12,794 nucleotides of DNA from Flavisolibacter sp. GTDB lineage: Bacteria > Bacteroidota > Bacteroidia > Chitinophagales > Chitinophagaceae. The notes under the pieces are model-generated. The model searched no databases and had not been told where the DNA came from. It saw only the letters and a list, made by a program, of their open reading frames with translations. This document shows, one piece after another, positions 6,758-12,794 of the stretch (the first letter of the stretch is position 1; every line of letters begins with the position of its first letter). The position numbers and the translations under genes are program-made. Where the stretch lies: positions 1 to 12,794 of the forward strand of contig JACDAZ010000334.1 of NCBI GenBank assembly GCA_013695175.1. Direction: 5' to 3'.

Positions 6758-8047
6758 TTAAAGAATTTCAGCAAGTGATTCTTTAGCTGCCTCTATAGTA
6801 ATATCCAGGTCTTTTTGTGTTAGAGCATTACTTAAAAACCAGGTTTCAAAAGCGGAAGGCGGTAAATAAATTCCTCTCTTCAACATTGCGTGAAAAAACT
6901 TATTAAACAATGCATTATTGGCTGATGATGCCGATGCAAAATCAATAACGGGTTGCTGACTGAAATGAACTGATATCATACTTCCCATACTATTGATAAC
7001 AAAGGGAACACCAGATTCTTCAAAAACTTTTTCTAATCCATTTTTCAAATAGTTACTTTTTTCTTCCAAATCAGAATATACAACAGGATTTGATTTTAAA
7101 TACGACAGTAATGTATATCCGGCTATCATGGCTATAGGGTTGCCACTTAATGTCCCAGCCTGGTATACATTTCCCAGCGGTGCAATCTGTTTCATGATTT
7201 CCATTTTGCCACCAAAAGCACCAACAGGCATTCCTGCACCAATCACTTTTCCGTAAGTAACCAAATCGGCATCAATGTTTAATCTTTCTTGTGCACCGCC
7301 CTGGGCTAATCTGAAACCCGTCATCACTTCATCAAATATTAATACAATGCCTTCTTCTGTACATATATTTCTTAACCCTTCAAGAAAGCCGGGTTCAGGA
7401 ATAATACATCCCATATTACCCGGAACAGGTTCTATAATAACAGCTGCAATTTCATTTTTATGTTCTTCTATAAGTTTTTTTACTGCATCCAGGTCATTAA
7501 AAGGTGCGGTAAGCGTATCAGCAGATACTCCGGCTGTAACACCCGGCACTGTTTGAATATTAAATGTTGCTACTCCACTTCCGGCTTTCACTAAAAATGA
7601 ATCAGCATGGCCGTGATAACATCCTTCAAATTTTATGATCTTGTTCCATCCCGTATAACCTCTTGCCAGTCTGATAGCACTCATACATGCTTCCGTACCA
7701 CTACTTACCATTCTGATCAGATCAACATTGGGTACCATACTCTTCACCAATTCAGCCATGTCCACTTCCAGTTCTGTGGGTGCACCAAAAGAAGTAGAAT
7801 CCAGTGCTTTTTCCTGAATAGCTTTTACTACAGGGTCAAAAGCATGGCCTAAAATCATGGGTCCCCATGAATTTATATAATCTAAATATCTGTTACCATC
7901 AACATCATATAAATAAGCGCCTTTTGCACTTTGAAAAAAAATGGGAGTTCCACCAACACTTTTAAATGCCCTTACCGGTGAGTTTACACCACCTGGTATA
8001 CTTTCCTGTGCCCGGTTAAATAATTCTATACTTTTCGAAATATTCAT
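6758..8047 (-). CDS. hemL: Glutamate-1-semialdehyde 2,1-aminomutase
   Basis: HemL converts glutamate-1-semialdehyde to 5-aminolevulinate, the C5-route precursor of heme, using PLP/PMP in the cytoplasm. The 429-residue product is full length: [12 protein letters not shown] (17-28), [16 protein letters not shown] (115-130), [17 protein letters not shown] (142-158), [11 protein letters not shown] (236-246) with D239 for the PLP ring nitrogen, and [17 protein letters not shown] (264-280) with the Schiff-base lysine K267. The start at 8047 gives the usual N-terminus [14 protein letters not shown]. It is the last gene of the heme cluster seen here. Its upstream region has been replaced by heptamer repeats of a four-helix-bundle cassette that end 3 bp before the ATG, so how it is expressed is uncertain. 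Its stop abuts that of the convergent DUF3817 gene. Confidence 0.97.
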   Translation of the reverse strand: MNISKSIELFNRAQESIPGGVNSPVRAFKSVGGTPIFFQSAKGAYLYDVDGNRYLDYINSWGPMILGHAFDPVVKAIQEKALDSTSFGAPTELEVDMAELVKSMVPNVDLIRMVSSGTEACMSAIRLARGYTGWNKIIKFEGCYHGHADSFLVKAGSGVATFNIQTVPGVTAGVSADTLTAPFNDLDAVKKLIEEHKNEIAAVIIEPVPGNMGCIIPEPGFLEGLRNICTEEGIVLIFDEVMTGFRLAQGGAQERLNIDADLVTYGKVIGAGMPVGAFGGKMEIMKQIAPLGNVYQAGTLSGNPIAMIAGYTLLSYLKSNPVVYSDLEEKSNYLKNGLEKVFEESGVPFVINSMGSMISVHFSQQPVIDFASASSANNALFNKFFHAMLKRGIYLPPSAFETWFLSNALTQKDLDITIEAAKESLAEIL

Positions 8048-8050
8048 AAT

Positions 8051-8076
8051 GTGAATGGTGAATGGTGAATTGTCAA
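8051..8076. repeat. Left heptamer repeat of the cassette
   Basis: Reads GTGAATG, GTGAATG, then GTGAATTGTCAA. Bases 8054-8072 pair perfectly with 8520-8538, and the 12-mer GTGAATTGTCAA (8065-8076) also occurs inverted at 8537-8548. So the two ends share the same units in permuted order. It forms nearly all of the sequence just upstream of the hemL start. Confidence 0.85.
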
Positions 8077-8106
8077 AAGTGCTATGATTGGCAAGGTGTC
8101 CATTAT

Positions 8107-8120
8107 GTAAATGGTAAATG
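8107..8120. repeat. Degenerate heptamer pair inside the cassette
   Basis: GTAAATG occurs twice in tandem and differs from the left-end unit GTGAATG by one base. It lies between the left repeat and the end of the four-helix-bundle gene. It looks like an older decayed copy of the same repeat, in the same orientation as the left end. Confidence 0.45.
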
Positions 8121-8140
8121 ATTATCAGTGAATAAAAGCA

Positions 8141-8494
8141 TTAAGATTGTATTAATCCTGTTAATATTTTAAAACATTTTACAATTGTAGCTCCTAACCT
8201 TTCTGTATTGATATTTGATAAATAACCAATTTCTTTTGCAATGTCTAATGCAGCGTCAACTTCAATTAAAGATCCTCTTGCAATCTCGTAATATCTTTTT
8301 CTTTCTGCTACAGACTTGCTTGAAGAACCTTCTGCAATATTTAAATGTACTGAAAGTGCTGCACGCCTTATTTGTGAGACCATTCCAAACTTTTCATCAT
8401 AAGGAAGTTGGTTCGTTAATTTATAACATTCAACTACAACCTCTTTTGAAGCTGAATATACATCAAGCTTTTGATGATTTAAAGTGAGAAACAT
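8141..8494 (-). CDS. Four-helix-bundle protein (S23/Avd-like family)
   Basis: A 117-residue, all-helical protein of the family found in 23S rRNA intervening sequences (the so-called S23 protein) and related to the Avd accessory protein of diversity-generating retroelements. Recognisable positions are HQKLDVYSASKEVVVECYKLT near the N-terminus, the family hallmark QIRRAALSVHLNIAEGSSSKS in the middle, and YYEIARGSLIEVDAALDIA after it. The frame extends upstream to an ATG at 8530, but that ATG is part of the terminal repeat; MFLTLNHQKLDVY at 8494 is the usual family beginning, so I start there. The molecular role of free-standing members is not established. No reverse transcriptase or template repeat is near. 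It sits between hemB and hemL with inverted repeats on both sides, and is unlikely to have a heme function. Confidence 0.88.
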   Translation of the reverse strand: MFLTLNHQKLDVYSASKEVVVECYKLTNQLPYDEKFGMVSQIRRAALSVHLNIAEGSSSKSVAERKRYYEIARGSLIEVDAALDIAKEIGYLSNINTERLGATIVKCFKILTGLIQS

Positions 8495-8519
8495 GCGAGA
8501 AGTTTTTTCAAACTTACAG

Positions 8520-8548
8520 CAATTCACCATTCACCATTGACAATTCAC
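8520..8548. repeat. Right heptamer repeat of the cassette
   Basis: On the minus strand it reads GTGAATTGTCAATG, GTGAATG, GTGAATTG. Bases 8520-8538 are the perfect inverse of 8054-8072. The hemB stop codon TGA (8545-8547) lies within the first unit, so the repeat ends the hemB reading frame. It also provides the upstream ATG (8530) of the longer but unlikely form of the four-helix-bundle gene. Confidence 0.85.
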
Positions 8549-9519
8549 GAAATCAATCTAACTGCGTCTTTTGCAAAATAGGTGGCAATCAAATCTGCAC
8601 CGGCACGTTTCATTGATGTAAGGGTTTCTAAAATAGCTTTGTCTTCATCTATCCATCCCATTTTAGCAGCAGCTTTTATCATGGCATATTCACCACTGAT
8701 GTTGTAGCAACTAACGGGTACGTTCACACTGGTTTTTACTTCCCTAATGATGTCTAAATATGAAAGCGCAGGCTTCACCATCACTATATCTGCTCCTTCT
8801 TCCACATCCATTTGCGCTTCTTTTACAGCTTCAATGCGATTGGCATAATCCATCTGATATGTTTTCTTATCACCAAAACCTGGTGCACTATCCAGGGCAT
8901 CCCTGAATGGACCGTAAAAACAGGATGCATATTTGGCACTGTATGCCATGATACCTGTTTTTGTATAATTTGATTCTTCTAAAGCTTTTCTTATAGCACC
9001 TATTCTTCCATCCATCATATCGCTGGGAGCAACAAAATCAGCACCGGCTTCTGCATGGCTCACACTCATTTTTGCCAAAACTTCCACTGTTGCATCATTA
9101 ACTATTTCACCATTTTCAACAATACCATCATGCCCAAAAGAAGAAAAAGGATCCAATGCCACATCAGTCATCACCAGCATTTCCGGAACAGCATCTTTGA
9201 TAGCTTTTATACTGCGTTGCATTAGTCCGTTTGGATTTAAAGCCTCGGTGCCTTTATTATCTTTTAATTCATCTCTTGATTTTACAAATAAAAGCACACT
9301 CTTTAATCCCATCTGCCAAAGTTCTTTTACTTCCTTAACTGTCAGGTCAACTGATCGACGATAATAATTTGGCATGGAAGCAATTTCAGACGAGTCATCT
9401 TCACCTTCTATAATAAATAGTGGAACTATAAAATCATTAGGAGTTAATTGCGTTTCAGCAACCAAACTTCTTATTGCTGATGATTGACGAAGTATTCTGT
9501 TGCGGCGTTGTAAGTACAT
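8545..9519 (-). CDS. hemB: Delta-aminolevulinic acid dehydratase (porphobilinogen synthase)
   Basis: HemB condenses two 5-aminolevulinate molecules to porphobilinogen. The 324-residue product has the two Schiff-base lysines, K196 in MAYSAKYASCFYGPFRDA (191-208) and K249 in IVMVKPALSYLD (245-256). In the metal-site block, DVALDPFSSFGHDG (119-132), aspartates replace the three cysteines of zinc-type enzymes, so this is the magnesium/non-cysteine type. The start codon overlaps the toxin stop by one base (TAATG), indicating translational coupling with the toxin-antitoxin genes. The C-terminus, YFAKDAVRLIS, ends at a TGA supplied by the right repeat of the neighbouring cassette, so one or two original terminal residues may have been lost or changed. 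The catalytic core is intact. Confidence 0.97.
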   Translation of the reverse strand: MYLQRRNRILRQSSAIRSLVAETQLTPNDFIVPLFIIEGEDDSSEIASMPNYYRRSVDLTVKEVKELWQMGLKSVLLFVKSRDELKDNKGTEALNPNGLMQRSIKAIKDAVPEMLVMTDVALDPFSSFGHDGIVENGEIVNDATVEVLAKMSVSHAEAGADFVAPSDMMDGRIGAIRKALEESNYTKTGIMAYSAKYASCFYGPFRDALDSAPGFGDKKTYQMDYANRIEAVKEAQMDVEEGADIVMVKPALSYLDIIREVKTSVNVPVSCYNISGEYAMIKAAAKMGWIDEDKAILETLTSMKRAGADLIATYFAKDAVRLIS

Positions 9520-9818
9520 TATATTCTCTTTGAAATTATGTCCGGATTCTGGTGTGTATTATGTATGGCAAAGATGAATACTAATGAATCTTGTATTTCA
9601 AAAATTATATTATAAAGAAAATCGGTTAAGGAAGCCTTACGTAAGTTCTTATTAATGTCTAAATAAGAAAAATACTGGGGAGTCTGCATTAATTTGGTGT
9701 AAAGGATTTGAAGCGTATCTATAAATTTTTCCGCTGCTGATTCACTATTTATTTTATAATAAATTAATGCTTTCTCTAAATCTTCCTGTGCCTCCGTTGA
9801 TATTACAAGTGAGTACAT
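9519..9818 (-). CDS. RelE/ParE-family toxin
   Basis: A 99-residue protein with the RelE/ParE-fold pattern: VISTEAQEDLEKALIYYKINS at the N-terminus, AAEKFIDTLQILYTKLMQTPQYF in the middle, LRKASLTDFLYNIIFEI, and the C-terminal strand VFIFAIHNTHQNPD. Helix-helix-sheet order and length fit ParE-like gyrase inhibitors or RelE-like mRNA endonucleases; I cannot choose between these. Its ATG overlaps the stop of the small upstream gene by one base (TAATG), the usual antitoxin-first arrangement, and its own stop overlaps the hemB ATG in the same way. Expression would thus be coupled on both sides. Its activity is not evident from sequence. Confidence 0.82.
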   Translation of the reverse strand: MYSLVISTEAQEDLEKALIYYKINSESAAEKFIDTLQILYTKLMQTPQYFSYLDINKNLRKASLTDFLYNIIFEIQDSLVFIFAIHNTHQNPDIISKRI

Positions 9819-10018
9819 TATTTAAGCTTTTCTTTTAAGCTTTTTAATGACTCTTCTACAGTAAATCCTTTTTTGCCTGACGCATAAAATTCATCCCTGC
9901 TTTCTTCAAATTTCTTTATCTCCTCCTCAGAAAATTGATATTCCTGATGGTTGTATTCATTAGCTAAAGCAATGATTAATCCAAGAAGCTTATCATCAGC
10001 ATTTCTTACGATCTCCAT
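9818..10018 (-). CDS. Putative antitoxin of the RelE/ParE pair
   Basis: A 66-residue, charged, helical protein (MEIVRNADDKLLGLIIALANEYN...) with a C-terminal half rich in Glu and Lys (FSEEEIKKFEESRDEFYASGKKGFTVEESLKSLKEKLK). It resembles small Bacteroidota antitoxins whose C-terminus wraps a ParE/RelE toxin. No clear ribbon-helix-helix or Phd motif is recognised, so the call rests mainly on size, charge and its position directly before the toxin with a TAATG overlap. The frame is open back to an ATG at 10111, inside hemF, but the likely promoter at 10063-10093 lies downstream of that ATG. Starts at 10018 (chosen) or 10048 are compatible. Confidence 0.7.
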   Translation of the reverse strand: MEIVRNADDKLLGLIIALANEYNHQEYQFSEEEIKKFEESRDEFYASGKKGFTVEESLKSLKEKLK

Positions 10019-10062
10019 AATAATTTCTTTTTTTTCTGCGAAGCCCATAAAAAAGGTTTTAT

Positions 10063-10093
10063 CAAAGTTACAAAACATACCTGCTAAACCCAA
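10063..10093 (-). promoter_or_regulatory. Putative toxin-antitoxin promoter inside the hemF 3' end
   Basis: On the minus strand TTG (10093-10091) is followed after exactly 20 bases by TAACTTTG (10070-10063), an exact match to TAnnTTTG. Element sequence and spacing agree with the Bacteroidota primary sigma consensus. It straddles the hemF stop codon (10084-10086), lies 44 bases before the antitoxin ATG at 10018, and would give a leader of about 40 bases. It should also drive hemB through the coupled genes. Confidence 0.6.
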
Positions 10094-11082
10094 TCTCTTG
10101 GCTGTAAACAAACCTGCACTAATTTATCTTCTTCACTACCGGGTTTAGGTTGATAATTATATTCAAATCTGACTGTGGGTGGAAGGCTCATTAAAATGCT
10201 TTCTGTTCTTCCATTGGTTTTTAACCCAAAAATGGTTCCCCTGTCGTGAATTAAATTAAATTCCACGTACCTGCCACGCCGGATTTCCTGCCAATTCTTA
10301 TGTTCCTTATTATAAGCAGCATTTTTTCTTTTTTCAACAATAAGTATATAAGAATCAATAAAAGCTTCACCACAGGCTTTTCCAAAATTCATCCAAAATG
10401 CTGCATCAGTTTCACCTTGTTGCGGAGAAAAAATAGCATCTTCCGGTAGTTCTCTTTGGTGATCATAAAAAATTCCACCAATACCTCGTCTTTCATTGTT
10501 ACGATGGGTATTTACAAAATAGTTATCGCAGGTTTTTTTAAAATCAGCATAAAAATTTTTGTGAAACCTGTTGCATACGTTTTTATAGGTTTGATGAAAA
10601 TGAACGGCATCTTCTTCAATTAAATAATATGGAGTTAAGTCAGTGCCGCCTCCAAACCAACGGTCAATTACTTCTTCATGTTCATTGTATAATTCGAACA
10701 TCCGATAGTTGCAATGAACAGTAGGTACAAATGGATTTATAGGATGAATGACCAAAGAAAGACCGCAAGCCCACCAGGAGCCACCATTACCGGAAGGTGG
10801 AATTTTTAATGCAGCCAACATAGCATCTGTAATTTTTCCAAAAACAACAGAACTGTTTACACCACCTTTTTCAAAAACATTTCCACCGGTAATCACTCTT
10901 GTTTTACCACCACCACCTTCTTCTCTTTCCCAGTTGTCTTCAATAAACTTTGCCTTACCATCACAAGATTCCAGGGCAGAACAAATTTTATCCTGCAGAT
11001 CGTGAATAATCTCTATCCATTCAGCCCCCTGTCCCCCGAAGGGGGAACCTAGATTTAAAAATTCTTTTTTTTTATCAGTCAT
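10084..11082 (-). CDS. hemF: Oxygen-dependent coproporphyrinogen III oxidase
   Basis: HemF oxidatively decarboxylates two propionates of coproporphyrinogen III to give protoporphyrinogen IX, using O2. The 332-residue product has the family blocks KAKFIEDNWEREEGGGGKTRVI (43-64), GGVNSSVVFG (73-82), HPINPFVPTVHCNYRMFE (113-130), WFGGGTDLTPYYL (142-154), RRGIGGIFYDH (198-208) and FNLIHDRGTIFGLKTNGRTESILMSLPP (275-302). Residues 11-20 ([10 protein letters not shown]) are encoded exactly by a 30-bp palindromic repeat and interrupt the normal N-terminal helix between MTDKKKEFLN and EWIEIIHDLQDKI. The insert lies before the conserved core, so activity is probably kept. The enzyme implies an aerobic or facultative host. 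The hemE-hemF gap is 69 bp. Confidence 0.96.
   Translation of the reverse strand: MTDKKKEFLNLGSPFGGQGAEWIEIIHDLQDKICSALESCDGKAKFIEDNWEREEGGGGKTRVITGGNVFEKGGVNSSVVFGKITDAMLAALKIPPSGNGGSWWACGLSLVIHPINPFVPTVHCNYRMFELYNEHEEVIDRWFGGGTDLTPYYLIEEDAVHFHQTYKNVCNRFHKNFYADFKKTCDNYFVNTHRNNERRGIGGIFYDHQRELPEDAIFSPQQGETDAAFWMNFGKACGEAFIDSYILIVEKRKNAAYNKEHKNWQEIRRGRYVEFNLIHDRGTIFGLKTNGRTESILMSLPPTVRFEYNYQPKPGSEEDKLVQVCLQPRDWV
11023..11052. repeat. 30-bp palindromic repeat, copy inside the hemF reading frame
   Basis: This copy matches the reverse complement of 11152-11181 at 29 of 30 bases (11052-11023 against 11152-11181); flanks do not match, so 30 bp is the full shared unit. It contains the hairpin core GTCCCCCGAAGGGGGAAC: a six-base-pair stem with a three-base loop, or on the other strand a C(UUCG)G tetraloop on four G-C pairs. 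In hemF it is exactly ten codons, L11 to A20. The unit is far richer in G and C than its surroundings. Confidence 0.85.
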
Positions 11083-11151
11083 ACAATATTAGAAGAGAAT
11101 AATAATTCTTTTGATATTAGGAGGATCTCAAAAAATTTTAACCTCACCGTC

Positions 11152-11181
11152 CTAAGTTCCCCCTTCGGGGGACAGGGGGCT
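11152..11181. repeat. 30-bp palindromic repeat, copy forming the hemE 3' end
   Basis: The same unit as 11023-11052, inverted, with one difference (A at 11155). Read in the hemE direction it gives nine codons (SPLSPEGGT) and then the TAG stop, so it is exactly in frame and ends the protein. Flanking sequence on both sides is unrelated to that of the hemF copy. Confidence 0.85.
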
Positions 11182-12204
11182 ATATTCCTTCACTGCATCC
11201 ACAAACGCTTTTGCATGATCAACAGGAATATTGGGTGTAATGCCATGACCTAAATTGGCAATATAATTTTGTGTTCCAAATTCGTCGATCATTTCCTTTA
11301 CCCATTTCTTTATTTGAGGTATGGGTGCCAGTAAACGGGCAGGATCAAAATTTCCCTGTAATGTAATATTGTTATTCGTTAACTCTCTTGCAACTTTAGG
11401 TGCAACAGTCCAGTCAATTCCAATACCTGATGCACTGCTGTTACTTAAATTTTTTAATGCATACCAGGTTCCTTTTGGAAATAAAATAACAGGTGCAAAA
11501 TCTTTTACCGCATCTGAAATTTGTAACAAATAAGGTTGTGCATAAATTTTAAAATCTTCAGGTGATAATGCACCGGCCCAGCTGTCAAAAACTTGCACTG
11601 TATCTGCACCTGCTCTTACCTGTGCTTTTAAATAATCAATAGTGATGTCGGTTATTTTTTGCAATAAAGCATGTGCTAATGCCGGTTGGGTATAAGCAAA
11701 TTGTTTTGCTTTATCCCAGGTTTTACTGCCTTTGCCTTCCACCATATAACAGAGGATGGTCCAGGGTGCTCCTGCAAAACCTATAAGGGGAACACGCCCG
11801 TTTAATTCTTTTTTTGTTAATGCTAATGCATCCAGTACATATTTTAAATGTTCTTCTGCGTTAGCTGTATTCAAATCATCTATATTCTGTGATGTTTTAA
11901 TGGTTTTAGGTAATGAAGGTCCTTTGCCTTCTTCCATCAGCACTTCCAATCCCATTGCCTGGGGAATAACAAGTATATCAGAAAAAATAATGGCTGCATC
12001 AACACCTACCTGGTCAATGGGCTGCAATGTTATTTCAGTTGCAAGTTCAGGTGTTTGTACACGGGTAAAAAAATCATATTTCTCACGCAATTTTATATAA
12101 TCAGGTAAATAGCGCCCTGCCTGCCGCATCATCCATACCGGTGGACGTTCCACTTTTTCTTTTCGTAAAGCCCTTAACAGCAGGTCATTCTTTAATATGT
12201 TCAT
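11152..12204 (-). CDS. hemE: Uroporphyrinogen decarboxylase
   Basis: HemE decarboxylates the four acetate side chains of uroporphyrinogen III to give coproporphyrinogen III. The 350-residue product starts with the diagnostic block [17 protein letters not shown] (20-36), with R27 and R31, followed by [14 protein letters not shown] (72-85) with the catalytic aspartate D76, then [28 protein letters not shown] and the C-terminal [25 protein letters not shown]. The last nine residues, SPLSPEGGT, and the stop are contributed by the 30-bp repeat. The family normally ends about at AVKEY, so the tail is an add-on. The start codon lies within the hemD end (20-bp overlap), which suggests translational coupling and supports the start chosen. 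Confidence 0.97.
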   Translation of the reverse strand: MNILKNDLLLRALRKEKVERPPVWMMRQAGRYLPDYIKLREKYDFFTRVQTPELATEITLQPIDQVGVDAAIIFSDILVIPQAMGLEVLMEEGKGPSLPKTIKTSQNIDDLNTANAEEHLKYVLDALALTKKELNGRVPLIGFAGAPWTILCYMVEGKGSKTWDKAKQFAYTQPALAHALLQKITDITIDYLKAQVRAGADTVQVFDSWAGALSPEDFKIYAQPYLLQISDAVKDFAPVILFPKGTWYALKNLSNSSASGIGIDWTVAPKVARELTNNNITLQGNFDPARLLAPIPQIKKWVKEMIDEFGTQNYIANLGHGITPNIPVDHAKAFVDAVKEYSPLSPEGGT

Positions 12205-12794
12205 TCGTCTTTTTTTTATTGCTGAAATAGTGAATCATGGTTTGCGCTAATTCAATTTTACCGGGTTGTTCAGCAAGAATTATTTTATTATGTGTATAAT
12301 TTAAAATAGCGGCAGCAGTAGTTTTTCCAATTGCAAAAAAAACCGTGTCCGGCTCAACTTTATTTTCTGTAAAAAAACTTTCAACAGCACTGGGGCTGTA
12401 AAATAAGATGGCATCAAACTGCTTTTCTACCTTATGTTTTATCAATGTAGTGCTGTAAACAATCATCTCATTTACATGAATGCCTGCAGCTCTTAAAGTG
12501 TTTGGCAATTCATCTCTTCGCCTATCGCCACAAAAAAAATAAACTTCCTGCTCCATATTCTTAATAATCACATCTGCTAATGCTGCTGCATCATCTGCAT
12601 CGCCTCTTATTGTAGCCTGTAGTTTTTTATGAACCAGTTCTTTTGTTGTATACCCTATGCTGTAAATATTCCAGTTCAATTTTCCAGTAACTACGTCAGC
12701 TACGGCTTCCACTGCATTCATACTGGTAAAAACAGAAGTAATTTCTTGAGAAGCAAGTTTTATTATTTTTTGCTTCGTTTCATCATTAATAACA
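12185..12794 (-). CDS. hemD: Uroporphyrinogen-III synthase, N-terminus outside the window
   Basis: HemD closes hydroxymethylbilane, with inversion of ring D, to uroporphyrinogen III. The frame is open to the window edge, so the gene is partial. In-frame codons before the ATG at 12721 encode [20 protein letters not shown] and then [11 protein letters not shown], a hallmark of the family, showing that this ATG is internal. Further family blocks are [37 protein letters not shown] and [14 protein letters not shown]. At least 202 residues are present, out of about 240-260 usual. The low sequence conservation is normal for HemD. Its 3' end overlaps hemE by 20 bp, and its position directly before hemE supports the call. 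hemC and hemA probably lie upstream, outside the window (inference). Confidence 0.93.
   Translation of the reverse strand, partial: VINDETKQKIIKLASQEITSVFTSMNAVEAVADVVTGKLNWNIYSIGYTTKELVHKKLQATIRGDADDAAALADVIIKNMEQEVYFFCGDRRRDELPNTLRAAGIHVNEMIVYSTTLIKHKVEKQFDAILFYSPSAVESFFTENKVEPDTVFFAIGKTTAAAILNYTHNKIILAEQPGKIELAQTMIHYFSNKKKTNEHIKE

Larger units (their letters stand above)
8051..8548. mobile_element. Putative four-helix-bundle cassette with inverted terminal repeats
   Basis: About 498 bp lying exactly between hemL and hemB. The element ends in inverted copies of a GTGAATG-based repeat: the 19-mer at 8054-8072 is the exact reverse complement of 8520-8538. One gene, of the S23/Avd-like four-helix-bundle family, lies inside. 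The right repeat supplies the hemB stop codon and the left repeat ends 3 bp from the hemL ATG, as expected if a unit was inserted into a tight hemB-hemL junction. No transposase is present. Calling it mobile is inference from the repeats, their fit to the gene borders, and the foreign nature of the gene in a heme operon. Confidence 0.5.

Noticed and set aside
8141..8494. Avd of a diversity-generating retroelement
   Set aside because: No reverse transcriptase, template repeat or variable repeat is seen in the window.
8495..8530. Longer four-helix-bundle protein starting at 8530
   Set aside because: That ATG belongs to the terminal repeat, and the family normally begins at the position of the internal ATG at 8494.
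10019..10111. Longer antitoxin starting at 10111
   Set aside because: It would overlap hemF by 28 bp, the extra N-terminal residues look unlike an antitoxin, and the likely promoter lies downstream of that ATG.
11119..11124. AGGAGG resembling a Shine-Dalgarno site
   Set aside because: It is on the plus strand, between two minus-strand genes, with no plus-strand gene after it; Bacteroidota also make little use of such sites.
11023..11181. One 159-bp miniature element with 30-bp terminal inverted repeats
   Set aside because: The 99-bp interior includes the hemF start and the codons MTDKKKEFLN, which look like a native HemF N-terminus. Two separate 30-bp insertions explain this better, though a single element cannot be fully excluded.

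Overview
The window looks like the chromosome of an AT-rich Bacteroidota bacterium, probably Chitinophagaceae or a close relative. The assignment rests on a fused lpxC-fabZ gene, the near absence of Shine-Dalgarno sequences, promoter motifs of the TTG-N20-TAnnTTTG type, and protein sequences typical of that phylum. The family-level placement is inference.

Layout. (1) 67-1775, plus strand: tsaE (ATPase for the t6A tRNA modification) and an alanine dehydrogenase, with a perfect 9-bp inverted repeat just before tsaE. (2) 1752-4598, minus strand: a compact lipid A/fatty-acid operon, lpxC-fabZ, lpxA and then an orphan ABC ATPase, with overlapping or near-abutting genes. The ABC gene overlaps ald tail to tail. 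(3) 4656-6757, plus strand: an AraC-type regulator with a cysteine cluster, a six-helix membrane protein with conserved-looking His motifs (possible metal transporter), and a small DUF3817 membrane protein. (4) 6758-12794, minus strand: a heme biosynthesis cluster transcribed hemD (cut by the window end), hemE, hemF, antitoxin, toxin, hemB, four-helix-bundle gene, hemL. HemL makes 5-aminolevulinate, HemB porphobilinogen, HemD uroporphyrinogen III, HemE coproporphyrinogen III and HemF protoporphyrinogen IX. hemA, hemC and the last steps are not in the window.

The most interesting feature is that the heme operon appears to have been invaded three times. A 30-bp palindromic repeat (exactly 10 codons) occurs twice in opposite orientations: once inside the hemF reading frame near the N-terminus, and once as the last nine codons plus stop codon of hemE. 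A toxin-antitoxin pair sits between hemF and hemB, coupled through TAATG overlaps and carrying a good promoter inside the end of hemF. A four-helix-bundle (S23/Avd-like) gene bounded by inverted GTGAATG-heptamer repeats fills the whole space between hemB and hemL; its right repeat supplies the hemB stop codon and its left repeat ends 3 bp before the hemL start.

No tRNA, rRNA, CRISPR array, transposase or reverse transcriptase gene is visible. No gap between genes exceeds about 100 bases.
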